Shown here: positions 22,170 through 31,093 of the stretch, piece by piece
Position numbering within the stretch: position 1 is the first letter of the stretch
Layout of the letters: each line of letters begins with the position of its first letter
Origin: Imbroritus primus
GTDB taxonomy: Bacteria; Pseudomonadota; Gammaproteobacteria; Burkholderiales; Burkholderiaceae
DNA length: 64,000 nt
Direction of reading: 5' to 3'
Assembly: GCA_000272025.2 (NCBI GenBank)
Contig: AKCV02000015.1
Coordinates: 496,001-560,000, forward strand
The notes under the pieces: model-generated
What the model saw: the letters and a program-made list of their open reading frames with translations, nothing else
What the model was told of the DNA's origin: nothing
The model's database searches: none
Position numbers and translations under genes: made by a program

Positions 22170-23859
22170 TTACGTCGGCATTGCCACGCAGTACGCGAAA
22201 GACGCGGTAGCAGACAAGAAGGGCAAGAAGTTCGGCCGCCTATTCCGCCTGGCGGCAAAGCGGTTTCTGGAAGACCTGAAGCGGGCCAAGAAGCGCGGCG
22301 CGCCGTTTGTCTTTGACGAGTGGCATGCCTGCGATCCCTGCGATTTCATCGAGAAGCTGCCGCACGTTGAGGGCAAGTGGGAAACGCCTGAGATCGTGCT
22401 ACATCCGTCGCACGTCTTTTTTGTGGTCAACCTGTTCGGCTTCCGTAAGCCTGATGGCACGCGGCGTTTCAGCTCGGCGCTGTTCGCTGTTGCGCGGAAG
22501 AATGCGAAATCCACGCTGGCTGCGGCGATTCTGCTGTATTGCGAGTGCTGCGAGCAGGAAGAGGGCGCGCAGGTGATCTCGGCGGCTACAACGTTTCCGC
22601 AGGCGTCGATCATCTTCAACGTGGCCAAGCGCATGGTGGAGAAGACCTCTGATTTGCGTGAGGCTTTCGGCCTGGAGACCTGGGCCAAAGCGATCAGCCG
22701 CGTGGAAACCGGCGCAACATTCAAGCCGATCCACGCCAAGGCATCGACTCAGGACGGTTTGAACCCGTCACATGTAGGCCTGGACGAGATCCACGCCCAC
22801 AAGACGCCGGATCTCTTGAACGTCCTGACGTCAGCTGCCGGCGCGCGAAGCAATCCGCTCTGGCTTTACACAACCACCGAGGGATACACCAACCCGGGGC
22901 CGTGGGCTGAGATACGGCAGTTCGCCAAGCAGTTGCTGGAAGGCGTGTTTGGCAATACCGCCGATCACTTCCTGGCTGTGTTCTTTGCGGTGGATCCGGA
23001 CGACGGCGATTTTGACGAATCCGCCTGGTGCAAGGCGAATCCGCTCATGGATTCCAACCCGCACCTGATGGCTGCAATCCGCAAGGAAGCAGTCGAAGCA
23101 AAGGCCATGCCGTCAAAGCTGGCCGAATTCCAGATCAAGCGGCTGAATCGACCGGCCGCCGCGGCGAATGGCTTCATCCTGCTGCCGAAATGGCAGAAAT
23201 GTGCTGGCCCGGTCGACCTGGACATCCTGCAGGACGTGCCGTGTTGGGGAGGACTCGACCTGGCGAGTACGAGCGATCTGACATCGTTTCGGCTTGTCTG
23301 GAAGGTCGGCGACATTCTGTACACCTGGGGGCGCCGTTGGGTTCCCAGGGAAGCGGTCAAACAGCGCACGGAGCGCGGCACCGTGCCATATGCGGGTTGG
23401 GTGGCAAGTGGCTTGCTTGAAGAAACAGAAGGTGAGGTGACGGATTACGCCTCCATCGAACAAGCAATCGTTGAGACGTGTGAGCGCTTCAATGTGCAAG
23501 CCATCGGGTTTGACCGCTGGAACGCCACAGAGCTGGTGAGCCGCTTGATTGAGCAGCTGCCGCAGGACATCATGCGCGAGTTCGTGCAAGGTCCGAAGTC
23601 ATACCACCCAGCCATGCAGGCGATGGAACGGGCTTACATGGCAGGCCAGCTGGCACATGGCGGCGACAAGGTACTGGAGTGGTGCGCATCCAACCTTGTG
23701 GCCCGCCGGGACGCAAATATGAACCTTGCGCCGGACAAGAAGCGTAGTGCCGACAAGATCGACGATATGACGGCGCTGCTGATGGCAATCGGCGTTTCGC
23801 AATCCGCTGAGCCTGGCCAAGACCTCTCAGACTTTTTCAGGAACCCGGTAACAGGATGA
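22162..23859 (+). CDS. terL: terminase large subunit
   Basis: DNA-packaging ATPase and nuclease, 565 residues from the GTG at 22162. The ATPase half has a Walker A region SALFAVARKNAKSTLAAAI (variant A-R-K-N-A-K-S-T) and a Walker B HVGLDEIHAH, as in the HK97-type family. The nuclease half has GGLDLASTSDLT, IGFDRWNA and DDMTALLMAIG, supplying the acidic metal-binding residues. A longer start at 22105 would overlap the small subunit by 65 bp; the shorter is preferred because the sequence before 22162 is a shadow of the small-subunit end. Confidence 0.95.
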   Translation: MRDYVGIATQYAKDAVADKKGKKFGRLFRLAAKRFLEDLKRAKKRGAPFVFDEWHACDPCDFIEKLPHVEGKWETPEIVLHPSHVFFVVNLFGFRKPDGTRRFSSALFAVARKNAKSTLAAAILLYCECCEQEEGAQVISAATTFPQASIIFNVAKRMVEKTSDLREAFGLETWAKAISRVETGATFKPIHAKASTQDGLNPSHVGLDEIHAHKTPDLLNVLTSAAGARSNPLWLYTTTEGYTNPGPWAEIRQFAKQLLEGVFGNTADHFLAVFFAVDPDDGDFDESAWCKANPLMDSNPHLMAAIRKEAVEAKAMPSKLAEFQIKRLNRPAAAANGFILLPKWQKCAGPVDLDILQDVPCWGGLDLASTSDLTSFRLVWKVGDILYTWGRRWVPREAVKQRTERGTVPYAGWVASGLLEETEGEVTDYASIEQAIVETCERFNVQAIGFDRWNATELVSRLIEQLPQDIMREFVQGPKSYHPAMQAMERAYMAGQLAHGGDKVLEWCASNLVARRDANMNLAPDKKRSADKIDDMTALLMAIGVSQSAEPGQDLSDFFRNPVTG

Positions 23860-25145
23860 AAACACACGCGAAGCCGGGTCGGATCAGGGCGGCGTTGCTG
23901 GAGTGGCTCGGCAAGCCATTCGGGCTGACCGACACTGAAGCCTGGGGCGCTATTGCTGGCAGGGATGCGGGTTCAGGCGTGCCGGTGAATGCGCAAACCA
24001 TGCTGACCCTATCCGCTGTTTGGGCCTGCGCGCGGCTTATTTCGGAGACGATTGCGACGCTGCCTCTGTCGATGTATGAGCGTGGGGCGTCAGGGAAGCG
24101 CATTGCATCGCAGCATCCTCTGCACTTCATCATCCATGATCAGCCGAACACGGAGACAACTGCTGCCGTCTTCTGGGAAGCAGTAGTTGCCGCGATGCTG
24201 TTGCGTGGGAATGGTCGCGCCGAAAAACTAATGGTCGCAAACCGGTTGGTCGGGTTGATGTTCCTCGACCCGCGTCGCCTTGGCATTGGTCGTGGCATTA
24301 ACGGAAAGCGTGAATATCGCTACACAGAGGCGGACGGCAGCCAGCGCATTATCCCGCCAGAGCGGATCTGGACAATCCCCGGATTTACGCTTGATGGTGT
24401 CGAGGGCGTCTCGGTCATTGCGTATGGCGCTCGCGTCTTCGGTAGCGCGTTGGCGGCAGATGAGGCAGCGAGCAAGACTTTTTCGAAAGGCTTGATGCCG
24501 ACAACGTACTGGAAATTCCCGAAGATCCTCCAGCAAAACCAACGAGAGGAAGCACGGGAAGCTATTGCGCAGATCGCAGGTGCAACCAATGCGGGCAAGC
24601 CGGCGATTCTTGAAGCAGATATGGATGTCGGAACAGTCGGCATCAACCCGAATGATGCGCAAATGCTGGAGTCACGCGGCTTCTCCGTTGAAGAGGTGTG
24701 TCGCTGGTTCCGCGTTCCACCATTCATGGTCGGACATGCCGAGAAAAGCACCAGTTGGGGGACAGGCATCGAACAGCAAATGATCGGGTTCCTGACGTTC
24801 ACGCTCGGACCGTGGTTACGGCGCATTGAGCAGGCGATCAGCAAAGACCTGCTGACGCCGGCGGACCGCATCCGGTATTACCCCAAGTTCGCCGTCGAAG
24901 GCTTGCTGCGAGCCGATAGCACCGGCCGGGCCGCGTTCTATTCGGCCATGGTCAACAACGGCATCTTGACGCGCGACGAAGTGCGCGAGCTGGAAGACCG
25001 TGAACCGATGGGCGGCAATGCCGCCGTGCTTACCGTTCAAACCGCCATGGCACCTCTCGATTCGCTCGGGAAGGTATCGGCGGACCAGCAGGCCAGGGCC
25101 GCGCTCCGCGCGTTCCTCGGCGTCGAAACACCACTCGAGGATTGA
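23856..25145 (+). CDS. portal protein, HK97 family
   Basis: A 429-residue portal that forms the dodecameric ring at the head vertex for DNA passage. Recognisable family features are SAVWACARLISETIATLPLS MYER near the N-terminus, FWEAVVAAMLLRGNGRAEKL, and the C-terminal WLRRIEQAISKDLL region. It overlaps the terminase stop by 4 bp (ATGA) and precedes the protease and capsid genes, the standard head-gene order. Confidence 0.95.
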   Translation: MKTHAKPGRIRAALLEWLGKPFGLTDTEAWGAIAGRDAGSGVPVNAQTMLTLSAVWACARLISETIATLPLSMYERGASGKRIASQHPLHFIIHDQPNTETTAAVFWEAVVAAMLLRGNGRAEKLMVANRLVGLMFLDPRRLGIGRGINGKREYRYTEADGSQRIIPPERIWTIPGFTLDGVEGVSVIAYGARVFGSALAADEAASKTFSKGLMPTTYWKFPKILQQNQREEAREAIAQIAGATNAGKPAILEADMDVGTVGINPNDAQMLESRGFSVEEVCRWFRVPPFMVGHAEKSTSWGTGIEQQMIGFLTFTLGPWLRRIEQAISKDLLTPADRIRYYPKFAVEGLLRADSTGRAAFYSAMVNNGILTRDEVRELEDREPMGGNAAVLTVQTAMAPLDSLGKVSADQQARAALRAFLGVETPLED

Positions 25146-25149
25146 TCCC

Positions 25150-26025
25150 ATGTCGCTGAAGCATCTTCCGGGTGCCCCCGAAGGGCGCCTGCATGTTGGC
25201 GTCAGCAGCCAGTTGCTGCCTGCCGCGCTGGACCGTTGGAACCCGGGCGTGCAGTCCGCCGTAGACGCAGACGAAGATCGCACCATCAGTGTGTACGACG
25301 TCATCGGCTACGACTATTGGAGCGGCGATGGCGTGACAGCGAAGCGGATCGCCGGTGCGCTTCGCAATATGGGCACCGGCCCGGTGACTGTGAATGTCAA
25401 CAGCCCGGGCGGCGACATGTTCGAAGGCCTGGCCATCTATAACCTGCTGCGCGAGCACAAGGGCGAGGTCACTGTGAAGGTACTCGGCCTGGCCGCCTCA
25501 GCAGCCTCGATCATTGCCATGGCAGGTGACACGGTGCAGATCGCGCGGGCCGGATTCCTCATGGTTCACAACGCCTGGGTGGTAGCAGTCGGCAATCGAA
25601 ACGACCTTCGGACTACCGCTGATTGGCTTGAGCCTTTCGACGCGGCCATGGCTGACATCTACGCCGCACGCACTGGTGACGACATCAAGGCCATGGCCAA
25701 GCTGATGGATGCCGAATCGTGGATTGGCGGCAGCGATGCAGTCGAGCGGGGGTTTGCCGACGAGCTGCTGCCGTCCGATCAGGTCGAAAGCGGGGGCGGC
25801 AAGGCCGGTGCTTCCGCGGTGCGTCGAATCGAAGCCGCATTGCGCGCGTCCGGCCTGCCGAAGACCGAGGCCATGCGCCTTATCAGTGATTTCAAGTCCG
25901 GCCTGGGCGATCCGGCCGGCGGCGGTGTGGGCGATCCCACCGGACACGGTTCGCGTGACGCAGCCGTCCTGCAATCCACCGCGGCGCATGCCGCATCGCT
26001 TACATCCATTCTGAAAGGAAATTGA
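25150..26025 (+). CDS. ClpP-like prohead (head maturation) protease
   Basis: A 291-residue S14-type serine protease that processes capsid proteins during head maturation. The ClpP core is clear: VNVNSPGGDMFEGLAIYNLL, then GLAASAASIIAMAGD with the nucleophilic Ser, and MVHNAW with the catalytic His. The C-terminal third (after about residue 215) is low complexity with GDP-rich repeats and may act as a scaffold for the capsid. ATG at 25150 follows the portal stop by a few bases. Confidence 0.93.
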   Translation: MSLKHLPGAPEGRLHVGVSSQLLPAALDRWNPGVQSAVDADEDRTISVYDVIGYDYWSGDGVTAKRIAGALRNMGTGPVTVNVNSPGGDMFEGLAIYNLLREHKGEVTVKVLGLAASAASIIAMAGDTVQIARAGFLMVHNAWVVAVGNRNDLRTTADWLEPFDAAMADIYAARTGDDIKAMAKLMDAESWIGGSDAVERGFADELLPSDQVESGGGKAGASAVRRIEAALRASGLPKTEAMRLISDFKSGLGDPAGGGVGDPTGHGSRDAAVLQSTAAHAASLTSILKGN

Positions 26026-26027
26026 TC

Positions 26028-27236
26028 ATGTCGCAAATCGAGAAAGACATCGAAACCATCAATACCAGCCTGAAACAGGTCGGTGACCAACTGAAGGCCT
26101 TCGCGGAACAGTCGCAGAAGGAGATCAAGAATCATGGTGCGATGGCCGAGCAAACCAAGGCCAGCGTTGACAAGCTGCTGGTGACGCAGGGCGAACTGCT
26201 GGCACGCCTGCAGGCGGCTGAGCAGGTGGTGGCCAAACTGGAAAATGGCGGTGGCCGGCTCGCCGACCCCCAGACCATGGGCCAGGAATTCGTAAGTGCG
26301 GAAGGCTTCGAACCCTTTGCGCAGCGCGCCGCGGGCGGTGCGAAGGGCAGCTTCTCGGTGCCCATCAAAGCCGCCATCACGAGCCAGGGCACGTCGGCTG
26401 GCGACCTGATTCAGCCGCAACGTGTTGGTCTGATCCAGCCTGTGCAGCAGCGCTTGTTCCTGCGCGATCTTCTCAGCTGGGGCCGCACGACCTCCAACAG
26501 CATCGAGTATGTGCGTGAAACCGGGTTTACCAACAACGCGAATGTCGTATCGGAAAACCCGACCAACGTGAAGCCGGAGTCCGATCTGGCGTTCGAGCTC
26601 GATACCGATCCGGTGGCCACCATCGCACACTGGGTGCGTGCGTCGCGCCAAGTACTGTCGGATGTCGCCATGCTGGCCAGCTACATCGACGGCCGCCTGC
26701 GCTATGGCCTGAAGCTCAAGGAAGAAGCGCAGCTGCTCAAGGGCTCCGGCGTCGGCCTGAACCTGAATGGGATCTACACCCAGGCAAGCGCCTACGTGAA
26801 TCCTGGTGTCACCGTACAGGCAGAAACCGCCATCGATCGCATTCGCTTGGCAATGCTCCAGGTGACGCTGGCCGAGTTTGATGCCGACGGTATCGTTCTC
26901 AGCCCGGTTGACTGGGCTGCCATCGAGCTGACCAAGACCGACGACAACGCATATCTGTTCGCTACCCCGCGAGGCCTCGCTACGCCCGGCCTGTGGGGCC
27001 GCCCGGTGGTGCCGACTAAAGCAATGGATCCGAGCGACTTCCTGGTCGGCTCGTTCCAGCAAGGTGCGCAGGGCTGGGATCGTGAGGATGTGACAGTCAC
27101 GGTGTCGACGGAAGATCGCGACAACTTCGTGAAGAACATGGTCACGATCCTGTGCGAAGAACGCGTCGGCCTCTCGGTCTATCGCCCGGAAAGCTTCGTG
27201 AAGGGCGACTTCGACGGCCTGCCGGCTTCCGCCTAA
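26028..27236 (+). CDS. major capsid protein, HK97 fold
   Basis: A 402-residue capsid protein. Residues 1-75 are a helical, charged delta/scaffold domain (SQIEKDIETINTSLKQVGDQ and following) normally removed by the protease. The HK97 core follows: GDLIQPQRVGLIQPVQQRLF LRDLLSWGRT, FELDTDPVATIAHWVRASRQ, YGLKLKEEAQLLKGSG and the end LSVYRPESFVKGDFDGL. ATG at 26028 has AAAGGA upstream; a TTG two codons earlier is less likely. No second capsid or decoration gene is evident nearby. Confidence 0.96.
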   Translation: MSQIEKDIETINTSLKQVGDQLKAFAEQSQKEIKNHGAMAEQTKASVDKLLVTQGELLARLQAAEQVVAKLENGGGRLADPQTMGQEFVSAEGFEPFAQRAAGGAKGSFSVPIKAAITSQGTSAGDLIQPQRVGLIQPVQQRLFLRDLLSWGRTTSNSIEYVRETGFTNNANVVSENPTNVKPESDLAFELDTDPVATIAHWVRASRQVLSDVAMLASYIDGRLRYGLKLKEEAQLLKGSGVGLNLNGIYTQASAYVNPGVTVQAETAIDRIRLAMLQVTLAEFDADGIVLSPVDWAAIELTKTDDNAYLFATPRGLATPGLWGRPVVPTKAMDPSDFLVGSFQQGAQGWDREDVTVTVSTEDRDNFVKNMVTILCEERVGLSVYRPESFVKGDFDGLPASA

Positions 27237-27299
27237 TCGGTCGATCTGTAGCAAGCAGGGGCTCAGGCCCCTGCCCAGTCTTATCAATAGGAACCAGAC

Positions 27300-27563
27300 A
27301 TGCCGAAAGTTGCTGCATTGCAGTCCTTCGACCATGGGGGAAGCCGTCGTACGGGCGATTTGTTCGACGTCAGCGAACGGCACGCCAAGGAACTCGCCGC
27401 GCGTGGCCTGGTGCGCGTTGTCGGTGATGGTGCTGGCGACCCCACGCCGGCCGCTGGCACACCGTCGTCTGCATCGCCAGCGGCCCAAGCCTCACCGCAG
27501 ACGACTGTGAAGCAGTCAGGCGCTGGCGTGAAGAGGGGCAAGGCCGCGGCGTCATCGTCGTAA
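27300..27563 (+). CDS. small head-module protein with disordered C-terminus
   Basis: An 87-residue protein. The first 45 residues (MPKVAALQSFDHGGSRRTGD LFDVSERHAKELAARGLVRV) form a compact domain found downstream of many HK97-type capsid genes; the rest is Pro/Ala/Ser-rich and probably disordered. That disordered part is encoded by DNA which in the -1 frame reads as a convincing N-terminus for the next gene (see findings), so the tail may exist only because of the overlap. Confidence 0.7.
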   Translation: MPKVAALQSFDHGGSRRTGDLFDVSERHAKELAARGLVRVVGDGAGDPTPAAGTPSSASPAAQASPQTTVKQSGAGVKRGKAAASSS

Positions 27564-27595
27564 ACACAAGCTTTCGACGCGCCCCATGGGCAGAC

Positions 27596-28918
27596 ATGCT
27601 GTATGCCATGGACCTGGTATGGTGGAAGACGTATCTGGCGGAAGCCAGCAAAGAATTCAAAGGGCAGATGGTGGGACCGTTCCGCAATCTGCCAGGCGTA
27701 AGCCGTGCGCCGTCGGCTACGAAGCAGAACAGCGGCGCCGGCGCGATTGCCTTGGCGGCCAGCATCGGGGCTCAGCGGATCATTTTGGTGGGCTTCGACG
27801 GACAGAAGACCGGTGGCCGCGCCCACTGGCATGCGGATCATCCTGAAGGCCTCGGCAATGCCGGGGTTGTCGCCGAGTGGCCAGGGCATTTCCGTGCGCT
27901 GGCGCGAGAACTGAAAGGCATCGATGTCGTGAACTGCACGCGGGAAACGGCCATTGATGCATTTCCGCGCGGTGACCTTGCGGACGAGCTGGCAAGCAGA
28001 AGCCGGCCGGCCTTGTTTGTGCAGGGCATGCATGGCATGGGCGATAACCTGCACCAGCGGGCAATTGTCCGTGAACTGATGAAGCAGCATGAGGTCTGGC
28101 TGGAAACACCATGGCCATCTGTCTATCACGACATGGACGGCTTGCACCTGGTCAACCGAGGAAGCCGGCTGCGGACACAGGCTAAGAACGCCCGGCGCGA
28201 AGCTGCCTTGTTCGAGGCAAAACCGATACCGACGGGCATGCCAGTCCTGGATGTGAGCTATCCACCCGCCATGGTGCGCCAGCACGGCGGGGTTTTGGCG
28301 GCGATGTCTGCGAAATGCGGCGTGCTGGTGGGTGATTTTCGGATGCCGGTGCCGGCCGACTGGCGTCACGGCCTCGAGCTGCCGGCCAATCGTCCGGTGT
28401 TGGTATTTCGCCCTCTGATCGAGCGATCGGAGTGGGGTGGTTGTCGTAGCCGCAACCCAGAGGTGGACGCTTACCTGCAGTTGTTTGCGTCAATCAAGGA
28501 CCAGTTCTTTGTGGTCAGCGTGGCCGATCTCGTGCCTGGCAGGGAATGGCTGGCGCAACCAGCTGTGCCCGCTGACTTGACGCTGCATGCCGGGCAGTTG
28601 GATTTCCGGCAACTTGCCGCCCTGTGGCGCGACGCTGCGTTGGTTATGTCATCGCCAGGGTTCGGCGTGGTGCTGGCTCAGGCCATAGGCACACCGGTGG
28701 CAGCGATTTTTGGTGGCTACGAGTCTGGCTATAGCTTCAGCGCCGGCGCGCAACATACGCCAACGCTGTCGATTGAGCCGGTGCGGCCATGCGATTGCTT
28801 CAGTCATACGCACCGCTGCGACAAGCGGATCGACCTAGCCGATGCAGTCAGGAAACTAGAGGAATTCGTTCATGAGCATTGTGCGCAACCGACCGAGCAT
28901 CACGCTGTCGCCGCGTAA
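27596..28918 (+). CDS. two-domain glycosyltransferase-like protein in the head module
   Basis: From the ATG at 27596 the protein has 440 residues, but the frame continues upstream to 27428 and encodes the missing front (VVCIASGPSLTADDCEAVRR then VIVVNTSFRRAPWADM). Front half: Rossmann-like domain resembling MptE/DUF115 and GT42-like nucleotide-sugar proteins (ASGPSL start, IILVGFDGQKTGG). Back half: GT-B/GT9-like pattern, FVQGMHGMGDNLHQRAIVRE, and VMSSPGFGVVLAQAIGTPVA AIFGG. It may modify virion or host glycans; the activity is inferred from fold resemblance only. No ATG, GTG or TTG exists in the upstream extension, so the true start is unresolved. Confidence 0.65.
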   Translation: MLYAMDLVWWKTYLAEASKEFKGQMVGPFRNLPGVSRAPSATKQNSGAGAIALAASIGAQRIILVGFDGQKTGGRAHWHADHPEGLGNAGVVAEWPGHFRALARELKGIDVVNCTRETAIDAFPRGDLADELASRSRPALFVQGMHGMGDNLHQRAIVRELMKQHEVWLETPWPSVYHDMDGLHLVNRGSRLRTQAKNARREAALFEAKPIPTGMPVLDVSYPPAMVRQHGGVLAAMSAKCGVLVGDFRMPVPADWRHGLELPANRPVLVFRPLIERSEWGGCRSRNPEVDAYLQLFASIKDQFFVVSVADLVPGREWLAQPAVPADLTLHAGQLDFRQLAALWRDAALVMSSPGFGVVLAQAIGTPVAAIFGGYESGYSFSAGAQHTPTLSIEPVRPCDCFSHTHRCDKRIDLADAVRKLEEFVHEHCAQPTEHHAVAA

Positions 28919-29465
28919 ATACGACGTCAGCGGACTGCCGACACGGTTTTTCAACCCGGGCGAACTCGAGGTGCTGCTGCACCTCTACGAAAGCGTCAGC
29001 CCCCAGGTCATCGTCGAATTCGGCGTCAACACAGGGCGGAACGCCGTGGCCGCGCTGCGCAATATCGACACTCTGGCTGAGTATGTGGGGGTGGATGTCG
29101 AGCTGGGATACCGCACGAAAATGACGGTGCAACGCGGCGAGGTGCCAGTGAAACCGGGTGAACTGGCGCTGCACGATCCGCGTTTCCGTCTCTTGCTGCG
29201 CGCCAACGGCACGTTTGACCTGCAATCCGATGACTTGCCGCTGGCCGATGTCGTGTTTATCGACGCCGACCATTCCCGCGCTGGTGTAGAAAACGACTAC
29301 CGCCTGGGGCGCAGCATCGTGACGCCGGGCGGCCTGATCATCTTCCACGATGACAACTGTCTGCCGGTAGTCGAAGTCACGCAGACGCTCAATGATCTGT
29401 GTGCCCAGGGCGCGAGGATCCAGCATGTCGTTGGCACTTGGCTGTCATATGAGGTGGTTGAGTGA
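28872..29465 (+). CDS. class I SAM-dependent methyltransferase in the head module
   Basis: A 197-residue methyltransferase of the small Methyltransf_24-like type. The SAM-binding motif I is VIVEFGVNTGRNAVAAL, an acidic residue follows in YVGVDVELG, and motif IV-like VVFIDADHSRAGVENDY precedes GGLIIFHDDN, a typical active-site region of sugar or small-molecule O-methyltransferases. The gene overlaps the glycosyltransferase-like gene by 47 bp and the connector gene by 4 bp, so it is expressed with virion genes. Substrate unknown; a glycan or capsid modification with its neighbour is plausible. Confidence 0.78.
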   Translation: MSIVRNRPSITLSPRKYDVSGLPTRFFNPGELEVLLHLYESVSPQVIVEFGVNTGRNAVAALRNIDTLAEYVGVDVELGYRTKMTVQRGEVPVKPGELALHDPRFRLLLRANGTFDLQSDDLPLADVVFIDADHSRAGVENDYRLGRSIVTPGGLIIFHDDNCLPVVEVTQTLNDLCAQGARIQHVVGTWLSYEVVE

Positions 29466-29815
29466 GCACCATCAGCGTTGAGGACGTCAAAGAGGCGCTG
29501 CGCGTGACGCATTCCAGAGACGACGCGCTGCTGCAACGACTGACGGATGGCGCCGAAAACGAGGCCATGCGCTTCATGAACCGCACGCAGTTGCCGACAC
29601 TGCCGCAGGATTACCCGCCGCTACGTGACTCTGACGGCAACCTCGTATCTGAGGCGGTGCCAAGCAGTGAAGATGCCGTGGCGCCGGACGTGGTCACAGC
29701 CGTTTTCCTGCTGGTGCAGGCCCTCTACGAGGCCGCGACGCCAGACGACATTGCCAAGCTGCGGGGATGTGCTGAAACGATCCTCATGCCGTATCGCGTT
29801 GGGTTGGGGGTCTGA
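29462..29815 (+). CDS. head-tail connector, gp6-like
   Basis: A 117-residue adaptor of the HK97 gp6/phage_gp6-like family: SVEDVKEALRVTHSRDDALL QRLTDGAENEAMRFMN at the start is the family hallmark, with an alpha-helical C-terminal part (VVTAVFLLVQALYEAATPDD). It forms the ring below the portal. GTG at 29462 overlaps the methyltransferase stop by 4 bp. Confidence 0.88.
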   Translation: MSTISVEDVKEALRVTHSRDDALLQRLTDGAENEAMRFMNRTQLPTLPQDYPPLRDSDGNLVSEAVPSSEDAVAPDVVTAVFLLVQALYEAATPDDIAKLRGCAETILMPYRVGLGV

Positions 29816-30150
29816 TGCTTGCTCCAAAGCTACGCCATCGCATCACAATTGAGCGAATGGTGGAGACACAGGACCCGAACACCGGCGCGATCACAGAGGC
29901 GTGGACAGTGTTCGAAGGCGACGTGCCTGCTGATGTTCTGCCGATGTCGAGCGGCGAGGTGCTGAAAGCCGGCGCGGCGCAGTCCACGGCACGGTACCGC
30001 TTTGTCATTCGCTACCTGCCCGGCCTGGTTGGCAAGATGCGCGTTGTCCACGACGGGTTGTACTTCAACATTATTGGCGAGCCGATCCCGGACGCGACGC
30101 TGCGCCGGCATATGACGCTCGTGGCAGAGGCAGGGCTGCGTGATGGCTGA
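29815..30150 (+). CDS. head closure / head-tail joining protein
   Basis: A 111-residue beta-barrel protein of the phage head-tail joining family (SPP1 gp16-like): LRHRITIERMVETQDPNTGA, DVLPMSSGEVLKAGAAQSTA RYRFVIRYL and MRVVHDGLYFNIIGEPI are characteristic. It seals the connector until tail attachment. It overlaps the gp6-like gene by one base and the next gene by 8 bases. Confidence 0.88.
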   Translation: MLAPKLRHRITIERMVETQDPNTGAITEAWTVFEGDVPADVLPMSSGEVLKAGAAQSTARYRFVIRYLPGLVGKMRVVHDGLYFNIIGEPIPDATLRRHMTLVAEAGLRDG

Positions 30151-30637
30151 TACCCAGACGCTCAAGGGGCTGGACGATGTCCTGGCCAAGCTGAAGGCAT
30201 TGCCGCCGGAGATTGTTTCCAGGCGCGGTGGCGTCGTGCGATCTGCCCTGCGCAAAGGGGCGCTTGTCATCCAGAAAGAGGCGCAGGAGCAGGTTCGGCG
30301 AATTGTGGCCCAGCCGGAAGATCCGCCCTACGTCAGCACCAAAACACTTGAGAATGCCATCGTGACGGCCCGCAGCCGGAATCCTGAACGCAAGGGCGCG
30401 AACGAATCGTACTCGGTGCTTGTCACGCGCGGGAAGAAAGGTAAGTACGCCGATGGCAAGACCAAGGCCGTGGCAACAGGCCGCTATCTGGAGTTTGGAA
30501 CCGAGAAGCGGGCACCCACGCCATGGATGGCGCCGGCGTTCATGTCAGCCCGCCAGCGTGCGCTCGACACGGTTGTCACCGAGTTGCAGCGCGGCGTCGC
30601 GCGCGCCATTCGGAAGCGCCAGAAAGGAATTCGCTGA
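30143..30637 (+). CDS. HK97 gp10-like tail/neck protein
   Basis: A 164-residue protein of the HK97-gp10 family, a tail-terminator-proximal minor protein. Signs are LKGLDDVLAKLKALPPEIVS RRGGVVRSALRKGALVIQKE A at the start, and the conserved YLEFGTEKRAPTPWMAPAF near the C-terminus. ATG at 30143 is preferred over GTG at 30140. It is coupled to the next gene by an overlapping stop/start. Confidence 0.9.
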   Translation: MADTQTLKGLDDVLAKLKALPPEIVSRRGGVVRSALRKGALVIQKEAQEQVRRIVAQPEDPPYVSTKTLENAIVTARSRNPERKGANESYSVLVTRGKKGKYADGKTKAVATGRYLEFGTEKRAPTPWMAPAFMSARQRALDTVVTELQRGVARAIRKRQKGIR

Positions 30638-30999
30638 TGTTGCCACCAGTCTTTGCTGCCCTGAAGGCATCGCCGGCGGTCACGGCGCTGATTGGCTCAA
30701 GCCCGCTCCGTGCATACCGGCACGGCGCGGCGCCGCAGGCCGTGGCGCGTCCCTATGTCACATGGTCCGCTCCGGGTGGTTCGCCTGAGAACGCTTTCGA
30801 CGGCGCGTGCGCCGATGTGTTTCGTGTGCAGGTGGATTGCTGGTCCGACACCGATGCAGGCGTTGAGGCATTAGCGGTAGCCGTGCGTGCGGCACTCGAG
30901 CCATCCGCGCATCTAGTCGCCTACGTCGCAGATGAGCGTGACTTCGAAACACAGCGGTTTCGAATCTCTTTCCAATTCGACTGGATCCTCAAACGCTAA
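30637..30999 (+). CDS. tail completion protein (DUF3168-like)
   Basis: A 120-residue protein matching tail terminator/completion proteins: MLPPVFAALKASPAVTALIG at the start, VARPYVTWSAPGG and ADVFRVQVDCWSDTDAGVEA in the middle, and a C-terminal FQTQRFRISF-like strand ending FDWIL. It caps the tail tube. A tandem terminator follows, closing the head/connector transcription unit. Confidence 0.88.
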   Translation: MLPPVFAALKASPAVTALIGSSPLRAYRHGAAPQAVARPYVTWSAPGGSPENAFDGACADVFRVQVDCWSDTDAGVEALAVAVRAALEPSAHLVAYVADERDFETQRFRISFQFDWILKR

Positions 31000-31009
31000 C
31001 CAACCCCGG

Positions 31010-31030
31010 CCCGCTTCGAGCGGGTTTTTT
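31010..31030 (+). terminator. intrinsic terminator after the connector genes
   Basis: CCCGCT/AGCGGG stem with a three-base loop followed by six T. It stands between the connector genes and the tail tube gene and may give partial termination to tune protein ratios. Confidence 0.85.
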
Positions 31031-31052
31031 ACGCCCGCTCGGGCAGCCAACC

Positions 31053-31076
31053 AACCCGCCAATCGGCGGGTTTTTT
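31053..31076 (+). terminator. second intrinsic terminator before the tail tube gene
   Basis: AACCCGCC/GGCGGGTT stem with loop AATC followed by six T, ending 18 bp before the tail tube start codon. With the hairpin at 31010 it forms a tandem pair within the late operon. Confidence 0.85.
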
Positions 31077-31093
31077 ATTTTGTGGAGCATGAA

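Noticed and set aside
25779-27488. 569-codon minus-strand frame across the capsid gene
   Set aside because: It is opposite strongly supported head genes, and no protein motif is recognisable; the open frame follows from high GC at third positions.
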